NCBI GenBank assembly: GCA_024742875.1 | Contig: JANSXP010000016.1 | Span: forward strand, 41,583 to 105,582 | Length of the DNA: 64,000 nucleotides | DNA from: Planctomycetaceae bacterium | GTDB lineage: Bacteria > Planctomycetota > Planctomycetia > Planctomycetales > Planctomycetaceae | Direction: 5' to 3' | In this document: positions 16,943-24,449 of the stretch, piece after piece | Numbering within the stretch: the stretch's first letter is position 1 | Layout of the letters: every line of letters begins with the position of its first letter | Program-made: the position numbers and the translations under genes | The notes under the pieces: model-generated | Seen by the model: the letters and a program-made list of their open reading frames with translations, nothing else | Told to the model about the DNA's origin: nothing | The model's database searches: none

Positions 16943-18712
16943 TTACCAGCGACGTTCAATGGAAAAGGAAAGACCGTGAGCCAGGTAGTCCGACTCATGC
17001 AGTAACACGGCGGGACGAGTGGCCGAGTTGGGAATGGTGGCGGGGGCAAACTGGTCCGGGTGAACGGCCGGATCGATCTGTTCGGCGGCCCGCAGCACGT
17101 TCGTCCAGTAAATCAGGTCGTAGCCCATACTGAATCTCCAGCCGGATGGCAGTTCGTAACCGATGGCCAGTTCCAGTGACGGCACCACGGAAAATCGATT
17201 CTCATCCCAGGAGCCCGAATTGGTGGGCTGCGCGTAGAAACCAGAGGATGCGAGTGAGGTGCCGGTGCCGCTGGTGATAGCCGTGTAGCCACTGACGTCC
17301 AGCTCCTGGCGAATGGCTCCCAGGGCCAGATTGACTCCCAGATCGACCGAAAGGGGGCCTTTTTGCCGGCGTCCCCGCAGGCCGATTTCTCCGCCCAGGA
17401 AGCTGTTTTCCGTTTTGAATGAGTCCAGAATACGAAACTCATTGCCGCTGGCTGCGCTGCGGGCCCATTCGTCAAACAGCACGCTGTCATCGTGATGGAT
17501 AAATCGCGGGCCCACTCGCAGACCGAGTGAACGGGACTCGTAGTCAGATCGCAGACACGTGCGACTGTGCCGCGGACCGCGGGTTGGGCTGCCTGGATAG
17601 CCGCCCGTGTCCTCCAGAATCTCTCCCCACAGGGACAGAGCAATGGAGTACATTCGCGTTTCGGCATTGAACGCCAGCGATCCTTCTGACAGGCCGGTGA
17701 AGCCAATCAGCTGAGAATCCTGGCGCCCCGATGCTTCGTTGAAGAAGGGGCGAGCCAGAACCGGGGTACCTGCGGAACCGGCCGTGAAGTTGTGGCCGGC
17801 GGTGCCCAGCATCAGAAATTCTGCCTGCCAGCCGCTGCCGTCGTTTTCCTCGTACCACTGTCCGCCGCGGAGTCGAAAACCGCTGCGAGTCAAATCGAAC
17901 AGATCACCACCACCCCACAGCACACCGGTGTCGGGCTGCCCAATCACACCGGCCTGCAGGCCTGGCGTGCCGGCCGGACTGGTCGTGGCGACCACGGGCA
18001 CTTCGACGCCGTCGACCCACCACAGCAGCACATCGGCGCGGACCCAGTGGTGCGGCTGACGTTCGTCGGGAATGACGAACGGAGCGGGACACATCACGCG
18101 GTCTTCCCACGACATCACGGCGGGTGATTCGCCAGACAGGTCTGCCGGAGCCGCCTCCGGGTCGGCTTCTGTTGGGGGGGCCGAATCTGCGGTCTGTGCG
18201 GTCACATCGACAGGCGGCAAGACCTGCAGCCCATTAGCTGGCTCGCCTGAGGCGACCGGGGCCGGTGGCGCCATCAGGGCGGCCGTGTGCGGGGGCAGCA
18301 TTCCGGTCGGAGATTTCGCCGGTGGGACAGCCGGAGGCGAGAAGGTCTGTTCAATCGAACGAGCGTCTGCCTGGGCACCCGCGTTGATGACCGCTCTCAC
18401 ACGCTGAATCGGACGGCTGGAGAAAACGGCTGTATCGAGAATCTCCATCTGCTCCGGTGGCAGAACGGAGGCATCAATGCGGCGGGGACGTTCGAACGAC
18501 GGGGTGAGAGACGCTCGTCCGTCCCAGTCGATCGGTGGCACAATTTCCACCTGTGAATTGACCTGCGAAGGGGGATGGGAGGGGGGATGGGAGGGGGGAT
18601 GGTCGTCAGCGCAGACCGTATTCGTTGCAGGCGTCACACTCGAGGTGAGCACGACGAGCACGAATACGGTCACAACAACCGCGGGAACGATCCGCTGCGG
18701 GACGGACAGCAT
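16943..18712 (-). CDS. BBP7-family outer-membrane beta-barrel protein
   Basis: A 589-residue exported protein with a signal peptide ending near residue 35 (NTVCA-DD), a short HPPS repeat (residues ~38-50) and a Pro/Ala-rich linker to ~215. The rest is a barrel-like region beginning WVRADVLLWWVDGV. That phrase, the later GFRLRGGQWYEENDGSGWQ, and the terminal beta-strand ending in IERRW are characteristic of the planctomycete BBP7 (PF07585, formerly DUF1551) family. The final aromatic residue fits outer-membrane barrel assembly. The role is probably a porin or structural outer-membrane protein; the cargo is unknown. It is the upstream gene of the pair with the giant DUF11 protein, suggesting outer-membrane localisation or anchoring of the latter. 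A GGAG-type site about 10 bases upstream supports ATG 18712. Confidence 0.85.
   Translation of the reverse strand: MLSVPQRIVPAVVVTVFVLVVLTSSVTPATNTVCADDHPPSHPPSHPPSQVNSQVEIVPPIDWDGRASLTPSFERPRRIDASVLPPEQMEILDTAVFSSRPIQRVRAVINAGAQADARSIEQTFSPPAVPPAKSPTGMLPPHTAALMAPPAPVASGEPANGLQVLPPVDVTAQTADSAPPTEADPEAAPADLSGESPAVMSWEDRVMCPAPFVIPDERQPHHWVRADVLLWWVDGVEVPVVATTSPAGTPGLQAGVIGQPDTGVLWGGGDLFDLTRSGFRLRGGQWYEENDGSGWQAEFLMLGTAGHNFTAGSAGTPVLARPFFNEASGRQDSQLIGFTGLSEGSLAFNAETRMYSIALSLWGEILEDTGGYPGSPTRGPRHSRTCLRSDYESRSLGLRVGPRFIHHDDSVLFDEWARSAASGNEFRILDSFKTENSFLGGEIGLRGRRQKGPLSVDLGVNLALGAIRQELDVSGYTAITSGTGTSLASSGFYAQPTNSGSWDENRFSVVPSLELAIGYELPSGWRFSMGYDLIYWTNVLRAAEQIDPAVHPDQFAPATIPNSATRPAVLLHESDYLAHGLSFSIERRW
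18570..18604 (+). repeat. G-run 12-bp tandem repeat inside the BBP7 gene
   Basis: On the plus strand the sequence contains runs of five to six G separated by ATGGGA, giving three near-identical 12-base units. On the minus (coding) strand it encodes HPPSHPPSHPPS right after the signal peptide. Several G-runs of three or more in a row make it compatible with a quadruplex on the non-coding strand and with slippage. Confidence 0.7.
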
Positions 18713-19161
18713 GCGTCTGTTTGCTCCGTGGAAAATCTGTCTGACCCGTTCTTGAAGGACTGGCTGAAGTCAACGGCGGCAGTGATATTCGTGGAACGGC
18801 CGGACGGTCAACGGGCGAATCCCGTAGTCATCGGGGTGTTTTCCGGCCGCTGGCGAAATCTGCCGATGACTTTGGTCACGATTGAAAAACGTTCTGTGTA
18901 CGACGGCGAAACGGCTCCTGCTGATCGGGCAACTGGCAGGATGTGCGGAAAGTGTTTTCCCTCAAAAATGAGGATTGGAAAATCGCCCCGAAATCCGTTC
19001 AAAAAGCTGCGTTCCGGCAACGCGTGGCCGTTCTGATCACTCAGTCGTTCGGTCGGATCAAAATGCGTGGCCGGTTGCCGAATCTGCGAGGGCGTCTTAG
19101 ACTGCGGCGTTGTGAATGACGGCACCTGCCCTGAAAAAATTCTGTCCCGACTGCCCTGCTC
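18713..19161. other. Divergent intergenic region between the BBP7 and MBL genes
   Basis: About 450 bases that should hold promoters for two divergently transcribed genes. I see no strong canonical -35/-10 pair, terminator or RNA gene. Open frames crossing it run through the BBP7 gene in antisense and have no ribosome-binding site. Confidence 0.5.
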
Positions 19162-19947
19162 ATGCTTGCCCGACGCGAACTGTTTCCCAACGTCATCGAA
19201 CTCAACTTTCAGGCGCGACGTCGCTTTGGCTGTTGCGTGTATCTGGTGTTTTCCGGCACAGACTGGGCACTCGTTGACATCGGATATGAGGACACCGTTC
19301 AGGAAATCATTGACCTGATTCGTGACATGGACTTTCCGCTGGCCAACTGCCGTTATCTGATCGCCACACATGCGGACGCGGATCATGTGCAGGGACTCAA
19401 TCGAGCGGCCGAATTGCTCCCGCAGGCGGAAACTGTCGCTCATCCTGACGCCAAAAAGATTCTCGAGGACGGTGATCGCATCGCCTCCTACGCTGAGATT
19501 CCCGCGCAGAATATTTCCATCGACATGCCCGTGTTCAAAGTCTCCAAAACGGTGACGGACGGTGACACGCTGGAACTGGGCGACCTGGCGCTCGAAGTGT
19601 GGGATACGCCAGGACACGCCACCGGTCAGCTGTCGTTTCGTCTGGGCAACCTGCTGATGTCGGGAGACAATATCTTTCGGGATGGCTGCGTGGGGGGGAT
19701 CGACGCTCATCACGGCTCAGATATCCCCGCTTTTATCAAATCCCTCAAACGCATTCAGTCCAGTGATGTCGAGTGGCTGCTGCCCAGCCATGGTCCGGCG
19801 TTTGCCAACGATCATGATCTGCTGCAGTCCACAATTGAACGCCTGGAGGGCTATCAGCACATGGCTGATTTTGGCACATGTGCTGTGGACTGGCCGCTGC
19901 TGGATGAATGGGATGAAGAACTGGCCAAAGGGACGCCGCCCAAATAA
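19162..19947 (+). CDS. Metallo-beta-lactamase-fold hydrolase
   Basis: A 261-residue single-domain MBL-fold protein without a signal peptide. The metal motif is [10 protein letters not shown] (His70, Asp72, Asp74, His75), an HxDxDH variant of HxHxDH that is also seen in some other bacterial MBL proteins. Further ligands are visible in [18 protein letters not shown] and LPSHGPAF. The likely activity is a hydrolase (thioester, lactone or phosphoester type); the substrate is unknown. The length is typical of glyoxalase-II-like enzymes. There is no clear ribosome-binding sequence before ATG 19162, so the start is less certain. It is followed 74 bases downstream by the toroid protein, and the run continues into the sulfur-handling genes, all on the plus strand. 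Confidence 0.85.
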   Translation: MLARRELFPNVIELNFQARRRFGCCVYLVFSGTDWALVDIGYEDTVQEIIDLIRDMDFPLANCRYLIATHADADHVQGLNRAAELLPQAETVAHPDAKKILEDGDRIASYAEIPAQNISIDMPVFKVSKTVTDGDTLELGDLALEVWDTPGHATGQLSFRLGNLLMSGDNIFRDGCVGGIDAHHGSDIPAFIKSLKRIQSSDVEWLLPSHGPAFANDHDLLQSTIERLEGYQHMADFGTCAVDWPLLDEWDEELAKGTPPK

Positions 19948-20021
19948 TTCTGCCAACCAGATGCGTCGCTGCGACGCGTCGCTGAACCGGACTCACGGAC
20001 GAGTCAATTGAGGGCCCGCCG

Positions 20022-21062
20022 ATGATTTCGATTCGAACCCTGCGATGTGTGTCGCAAAGTCTTCTGGTCGGCGTGACGCTGAGCCTTGCGTCAGTGCGTG
20101 CCCAGGAGGAAGGCCTCGATGACCCACGGGTGGCCATTGCGGACCGAGCGGCAGCGGGCGGGATTGACGCTGCTGACGTTCACGCAGCCGTGCAGAAGAG
20201 TTTGCCATACATCGCCGAACGCGGGCAGTGGTGGATCGACAAAAAGAAGTGCATCTCCTGTCATCGAACCACGTTTTCCATCTGGGCAGTGGCCGCGGCA
20301 GACCGAGCGGGGCTCCAGGTGAATCGGCAGCAGCTGAATGAGTGGGTGGACTGGTCTTATGACTCGCTGCTGCAGCCCAACGACGATGAAAAAATTGTGG
20401 CGACCACCAATCTTGATGGAGTCGCCCAGTTGCTGCACGTCACACGGGGCCTGCCGGCCGATGAAGATCGAATAACGCAGCAACAGCAGCTGCGAGACTA
20501 TCTGCAGCAGGGACAGCAGGATGATGGTTCGTGGCAGCCAGCCGGACAGCTGCCTTCGCAAAAGCGTCCGAAACCGGAGACGACTTGGGTGTCGACGGCC
20601 TGGATTGACTACTTCACGACAGCCGAAGAACTGGACGCACCACATCGCGGACGCACGGCCGCGTTTCTCGCCGCCTCAACGCCTGAAACAAGCACCGAAG
20701 CGTTGATTGTGCGGATGCTGCTGGCGGATGAGGCTGACCGGGCCCAGGTGCTTTCGTCACTTCTGAATGATCAGCAGAAAGACGGCGGCTGGGGCTGGGT
20801 CCGGGGCGAGGAGAGTGACGCCATGGCCACCGGGCAGGTCCTGTGGGCCCTTGCGCTGCACAATGATTCTCAGTCGGCTGACGCTCAGCGGCGGGCGGTG
20901 GCGTGGCTGCTGTCACAGCAGCAGGATGACCGCTGGGAAGTGAAGGGCACCAAAAAGAACAAGCAGCATCGCGTGGAGGAGACGGCCACTTATTGGGGGA
21001 CGTGCTGGGCGGTGATCGGTCTGCTCGAGGCGACGCAGTCTGCTGAGACGGCCGCCCAATAG
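20022..21062 (+). CDS. Exported prenyltransferase/squalene-cyclase-like alpha/alpha-toroid protein with one CxxCH motif
   Basis: A 346-residue protein with an N-terminal signal sequence (residues 1-~27, SVRAQEE). It then has repeats typical of the terpenoid-cyclase/prenyltransferase toroid: QQDDGSW, QQKDGGWGW and QQQDDRW, spaced as QW-like motifs. Near residue 84, CISCH is a potential heme c attachment site, in a segment (KKCISCHRTTFSIWAV) that recurs in planctomycete proteins of this kind. The DxDD motif of squalene-hopene cyclase is absent, so it is unlikely to be a cyclase. A periplasmic binding or electron-transfer role is inference. GAGGG seven bases upstream supports ATG 20022. The TauE/SafE gene starts 39 bases downstream. 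Confidence 0.8.
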   Translation: MISIRTLRCVSQSLLVGVTLSLASVRAQEEGLDDPRVAIADRAAAGGIDAADVHAAVQKSLPYIAERGQWWIDKKKCISCHRTTFSIWAVAAADRAGLQVNRQQLNEWVDWSYDSLLQPNDDEKIVATTNLDGVAQLLHVTRGLPADEDRITQQQQLRDYLQQGQQDDGSWQPAGQLPSQKRPKPETTWVSTAWIDYFTTAEELDAPHRGRTAAFLAASTPETSTEALIVRMLLADEADRAQVLSSLLNDQQKDGGWGWVRGEESDAMATGQVLWALALHNDSQSADAQRRAVAWLLSQQQDDRWEVKGTKKNKQHRVEETATYWGTCWAVIGLLEATQSAETAAQ

Positions 21063-21101
21063 TCTCCTGCTCCTGCTGGCGTCCGTCCGGAATTCTGCCG
21101 T

Positions 21102-21896
21102 ATGCTCAATTACGCGGCCATTGCTGTTGTCGGGTTACTGCTTGGTGTGCTCGGCGGCGGCGGTTCCACTCTCATCCTGCCCGTGCTGGTTTATCTTGTT
21201 GGGCTGCCGGCCGTGCAGGCAACGTCCGCTTCACTGCTGATTGTGGGGGTGGCGGCCGTGTTTGGCGCGGTGGGCTATTTTCGCAAAGGACTGGTGGATC
21301 TGCCCGCGGTGGTCATGTTTGGGGGGCCATCTGTCGCCGGTGTGTTTGTGGCGCGTCTTGTGTTCATGCCGCGGATTCCTCCTGTCCTGTACTCTGCCGA
21401 GGGCTTTGAGCTGACCCGACGCGGCTTCCTACTGGCCACGTTTTCCGTCCTGGTGCTCATCAGCGCCTTTTGCATGATTCGTCGCGACAGGCGTGCCCCG
21501 TCAGAGCGAGCGGCCCCGCCAGCCGCGCAGCGCACGGCCTGGAAATCTGTGGCGGCCGGGCTGTTTGTCGGGATGTCAACGGGGCTGGTGGGCGCGGGCG
21601 GTGGCTTCATGATCGTGCCCGCGCTGATCATCTTTCTAAAGATGGAGACGAGACAGGCAATTGCGACCTCTCTTTTTGTAATTGCGATGAAGTCCCTGTT
21701 GGGTTTTGCTGCCGACGCCTTTATCGTGTCCGACCTGAACTGGCCTCAACTGACCGGCTTCACACTGGCCGCCGTTGTGGGCATACTCACCGGCGTGCGG
21801 CTGAATGCTGTGGTGGATGCCGATCGACTGAAAGTGGCGTTTGGATGGCTGGTCCTGGTAATCGGGATCAGCATTCTGGTGAAAGAATTTTACTGA
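21102..21896 (+). CDS. TSUP-family (TauE/SafE) sulfite/organosulfur exporter
   Basis: A 264-residue inner-membrane protein with about eight hydrophobic helices. It shows the duplicated Gly-rich signature of the TauE/SafE family: LLGVLGGGGSTLILPVLVYL in the first half and GMSTGLVGAGGGFMIVPALI in the second. Characterised members export sulfite, sulfoacetate or related anions, or take up sulfur compounds. Its stop lies 16 bases before the start of the desulfurase/persulfide dioxygenase/rhodanese fusion, which supports sulfite export as its role here. Sulfite is the product of the persulfide dioxygenase reaction. The ribosome-binding site is weak. Confidence 0.88.
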   Translation: MLNYAAIAVVGLLLGVLGGGGSTLILPVLVYLVGLPAVQATSASLLIVGVAAVFGAVGYFRKGLVDLPAVVMFGGPSVAGVFVARLVFMPRIPPVLYSAEGFELTRRGFLLATFSVLVLISAFCMIRRDRRAPSERAAPPAAQRTAWKSVAAGLFVGMSTGLVGAGGGFMIVPALIIFLKMETRQAIATSLFVIAMKSLLGFAADAFIVSDLNWPQLTGFTLAAVVGILTGVRLNAVVDADRLKVAFGWLVLVIGISILVKEFY

Positions 21897-21912
21897 GAAG
21901 TGATGCTGTCCC

Positions 21913-24303
21913 ATGGTGCAATCCTCATTTGCTGAGATCTACCTTGATGCCAACGCCACCACGCCCGTGTGGCCGGAAGCCGCGCAGGCCGCGTTTTCCG
22001 CAATGGAAGAGCTGTACGGCAACCCCAGCAGTTCTCACATCACCGGGCTGCGGGCGCGGTCCACTCTGGAAACGGCTCGTAGTCTGGCCAAAGCCGCGCT
22101 GGGAGTGGACACCGGCCGCATTGTCTTCACCAGCGGTGCGACCGAAGCCATTCAAATGGCCATCTTCTCCACGCTGTGCACCATCCGTGACGAGCGTTTG
22201 AACGAGCCAGTCGATGGCCCGCGATATCTGCTTTACGGTGCGACAGAACACAAGGCCGTCCCGCAGGCACTCAAGCACTGGAATCATCTGCTGGGTATGC
22301 AGGCGGAAGTTTGCGCGATTCCCGTCGACAGCAACGGATTGCTTGACCTGGCGTTTATTCGCGAGCATGCGGCCAGCACCGATATGATCTGCACGATGGC
22401 CGTCAACAATGAGACGGGCGTGGTGCACGATCTGAAGGCTGTGAAAGAAGCCATCGCCCCCCGCAACCCGCAACTGCGATGGATGGTCGACTGTGTGCAG
22501 GCGCTCGGCAAACAGCAACTGGAACTGGCGGACTGCGGCATCGACTACGCGCCCATCAGCGGACACAAGATCTACGGTCCCAAGGGAATTGGTCTTTTGT
22601 ACGTGCGGGAAGGCGCACCGATTGTGCCGCTGCTGGCCGGCGGCGGACAGGAAGGTGGTGCCCGCGGTGGCACAGAAAATCTGCCAGGCGTTGCCGCCAT
22701 CGCCAGTATTCTCAAGTGCCTCAATGATCCTCAATCAGACACGTTTGCCGACACGCAGACACTGACGCAGTGGCGGGATCGCCTCGTCGCTGCTTTAAAG
22801 AACGCGTTTCCCACCATTGTTTTCAATACGCCATTCGAGCACGCAGTGCCCACCACCATCAATTTTTCCGTGGAGGGCTTTAGCAGCAAAGAGATTCTCG
22901 ATCTGTTTGATGCGGCCAACGTGCGCGTCAGTTCCGGATCGGCCTGCGGCTCTGCGATTCAGGGATCGTTTGTGCTGGAAGCGATGGGCCTGCCGCGGTG
23001 GCGCAGCGATGGAGCTGTGCGGCTGTCTTTTGGCCCGATGACGCCGCAGTCGGACATCGAGGCGGCAGAAGTCCGCATCGTGGAGGCCGGTCGCGCGCTC
23101 AGCGCGTCGTGCCTGGTAGTCAGCAACGACGTGGAAGCCACCCCGGGAACGGTGGTGGACGGGCTGGTGCAGCTGAAGAAAGGGTCCGCCTGCAGCTGGG
23201 TGCTGCTGGATGCCGATCGCCAGAAATGCGTCATCATTGATCCGTTTGAAGAACTTGCCGAACGGATCGAGTCGCTTGTCCGCTGTCAGAACAGTCAGGT
23301 GGTGGCTGTGCTGGACACGCATAAACACGTGGATCACGTATCCTGCCGTTCAGCGCTGCTGGAGTCGCTGCGGGACTGTGCTCTGGAGTCTGCTTTCACA
23401 AGTCACGAACTCGGCTGGCCCGAACAGACCGGCAGTGCCGACGATGCTGTGCGACTCAGCGATGGCTCGCAGGCAGACATCATTCGTTTTACGGACACTC
23501 TGGTGATTGCCAAAACGGATCTGCCCGGACACACGGTTGACGGGCTCGCGTTTTTAGTGGGGCCGGAAACCGATTCACAGCTGCCGGCCGAAGCTGTTCG
23601 TCTGGCGTTCACCGGCGATACCATCTTGATCGGCGGAATTGGGCGAACAGACTTTTACAGCAGCTCAGCCTCCGATCTGTATAATTCGCTCAGTCGCCTG
23701 CCACAGATTATCGGTCAGGATTCCCTGATCTGCCCCACCCACGACTACACGACCGGGTTTGCGACAACACTGCAGGCCGAAACGCAGAACAATGCCCTGC
23801 TGAATCGTTTTGCCGTCGGCAGCCCTCCGCCGCTGGAAGAGTTTCAGCAGGAAAAGGTGCTCGTCGATGCCCGAATTGACGACGAAGCCAACTGTGAGCT
23901 GGTATGCGGGCATATTTCCGTCACCAGGTGTGACGGCCATTCGGTCGATCTGACGCCCGAGCAACTGCCCGATTTCTTTGCCGCTCATACCGAGGCTCTG
24001 ATTGTTGATGTGCGGGAACCACACGAGTTTCGCTTCACACAGGACTGGACCGCGCTGGGACTGACGCAACCGCCGCAGAACATTCCACTGACCCGACTGA
24101 GCAACTTCTTAAGCCAGCTGCTGAGCGCCCCTGATGATCGGCGGGAATTGATTTTCCTGTGTCGCAGTGGCAGTCGCAGCGGCAAAGCGGCTGAGGTGCT
24201 CAAGCGTGTGGGCCGCGACAATGTGTGGCACATCAAAGGGGGCATCGCCCTTGGCATTCAGCGGGAAACAGTGCCGCAGGACGACATGGAATACATGATC
24301 TGA
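21913..24303 (+). CDS. Three-domain fusion: cysteine desulfurase - persulfide dioxygenase (ETHE1-like) - rhodanese
   Basis: A 796-residue cytoplasmic protein with three complete enzyme modules. Residues 1-~400 are an IscS/NifS-type class V aminotransferase, with PLP lysine Lys219 in SGHKIYGPKG, catalytic loop Cys345 in SSGSACGSA and RGGTEN at 251-256. Residues ~415-640 are an ETHE1-like metallo-beta-lactamase domain with THKHVDH (His470, His472, Asp474, His475), LPGHT (His540), FTGDT (Asp569), GRTDF and PTHDY (His610). Residues ~690-796 are a rhodanese domain with active-site Cys750 in CRSGSRS. No key residue is missing. The implied chemistry is cysteine to enzyme persulfide, persulfide oxidation to sulfite, and sulfur transfer by rhodanese. 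The TauE/SafE exporter directly upstream would remove sulfite. Separate domains and dioxygenase-rhodanese fusions are known; a three-part fusion with the desulfurase is unusual to me. Confidence 0.9.
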   Translation: MVQSSFAEIYLDANATTPVWPEAAQAAFSAMEELYGNPSSSHITGLRARSTLETARSLAKAALGVDTGRIVFTSGATEAIQMAIFSTLCTIRDERLNEPVDGPRYLLYGATEHKAVPQALKHWNHLLGMQAEVCAIPVDSNGLLDLAFIREHAASTDMICTMAVNNETGVVHDLKAVKEAIAPRNPQLRWMVDCVQALGKQQLELADCGIDYAPISGHKIYGPKGIGLLYVREGAPIVPLLAGGGQEGGARGGTENLPGVAAIASILKCLNDPQSDTFADTQTLTQWRDRLVAALKNAFPTIVFNTPFEHAVPTTINFSVEGFSSKEILDLFDAANVRVSSGSACGSAIQGSFVLEAMGLPRWRSDGAVRLSFGPMTPQSDIEAAEVRIVEAGRALSASCLVVSNDVEATPGTVVDGLVQLKKGSACSWVLLDADRQKCVIIDPFEELAERIESLVRCQNSQVVAVLDTHKHVDHVSCRSALLESLRDCALESAFTSHELGWPEQTGSADDAVRLSDGSQADIIRFTDTLVIAKTDLPGHTVDGLAFLVGPETDSQLPAEAVRLAFTGDTILIGGIGRTDFYSSSASDLYNSLSRLPQIIGQDSLICPTHDYTTGFATTLQAETQNNALLNRFAVGSPPPLEEFQQEKVLVDARIDDEANCELVCGHISVTRCDGHSVDLTPEQLPDFFAAHTEALIVDVREPHEFRFTQDWTALGLTQPPQNIPLTRLSNFLSQLLSAPDDRRELIFLCRSGSRSGKAAEVLKRVGRDNVWHIKGGIALGIQRETVPQDDMEYMI

Positions 24304-24449
24304 GGCGGCACACGATCCGGTGTTCGGCCTGTTTGAGTCAGTCCGTATGAATGGCACCGTGTGACTGGCACCGCGTGGTGCACCAGTCGTCGGCCTATCC
24401 GATCGGTCTGCCTCTGAACAGCGCCCATCCATTCAGCGGACCAAAGCGA
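24304..24449. other. Convergent intergenic spacer
   Basis: A 146-base gap between the converging sulfur-fusion and kinase-WD40 genes. It contains an imperfect palindrome near 24366-24387 (CTGGCACC...GGTGCACCAG) but no T-run, so I do not call a terminator. Confidence 0.35.

Noticed and set aside
18575..19036. 153-codon plus-strand frame
   Set aside because: It begins inside the BBP7 gene in antisense and has no recognisable domain or start signal.
19957..19985. GC-rich palindrome (GCGTCGC/GCGACGC) after the MBL gene
   Set aside because: It has almost no loop and no T-run, so it is not a credible terminator.
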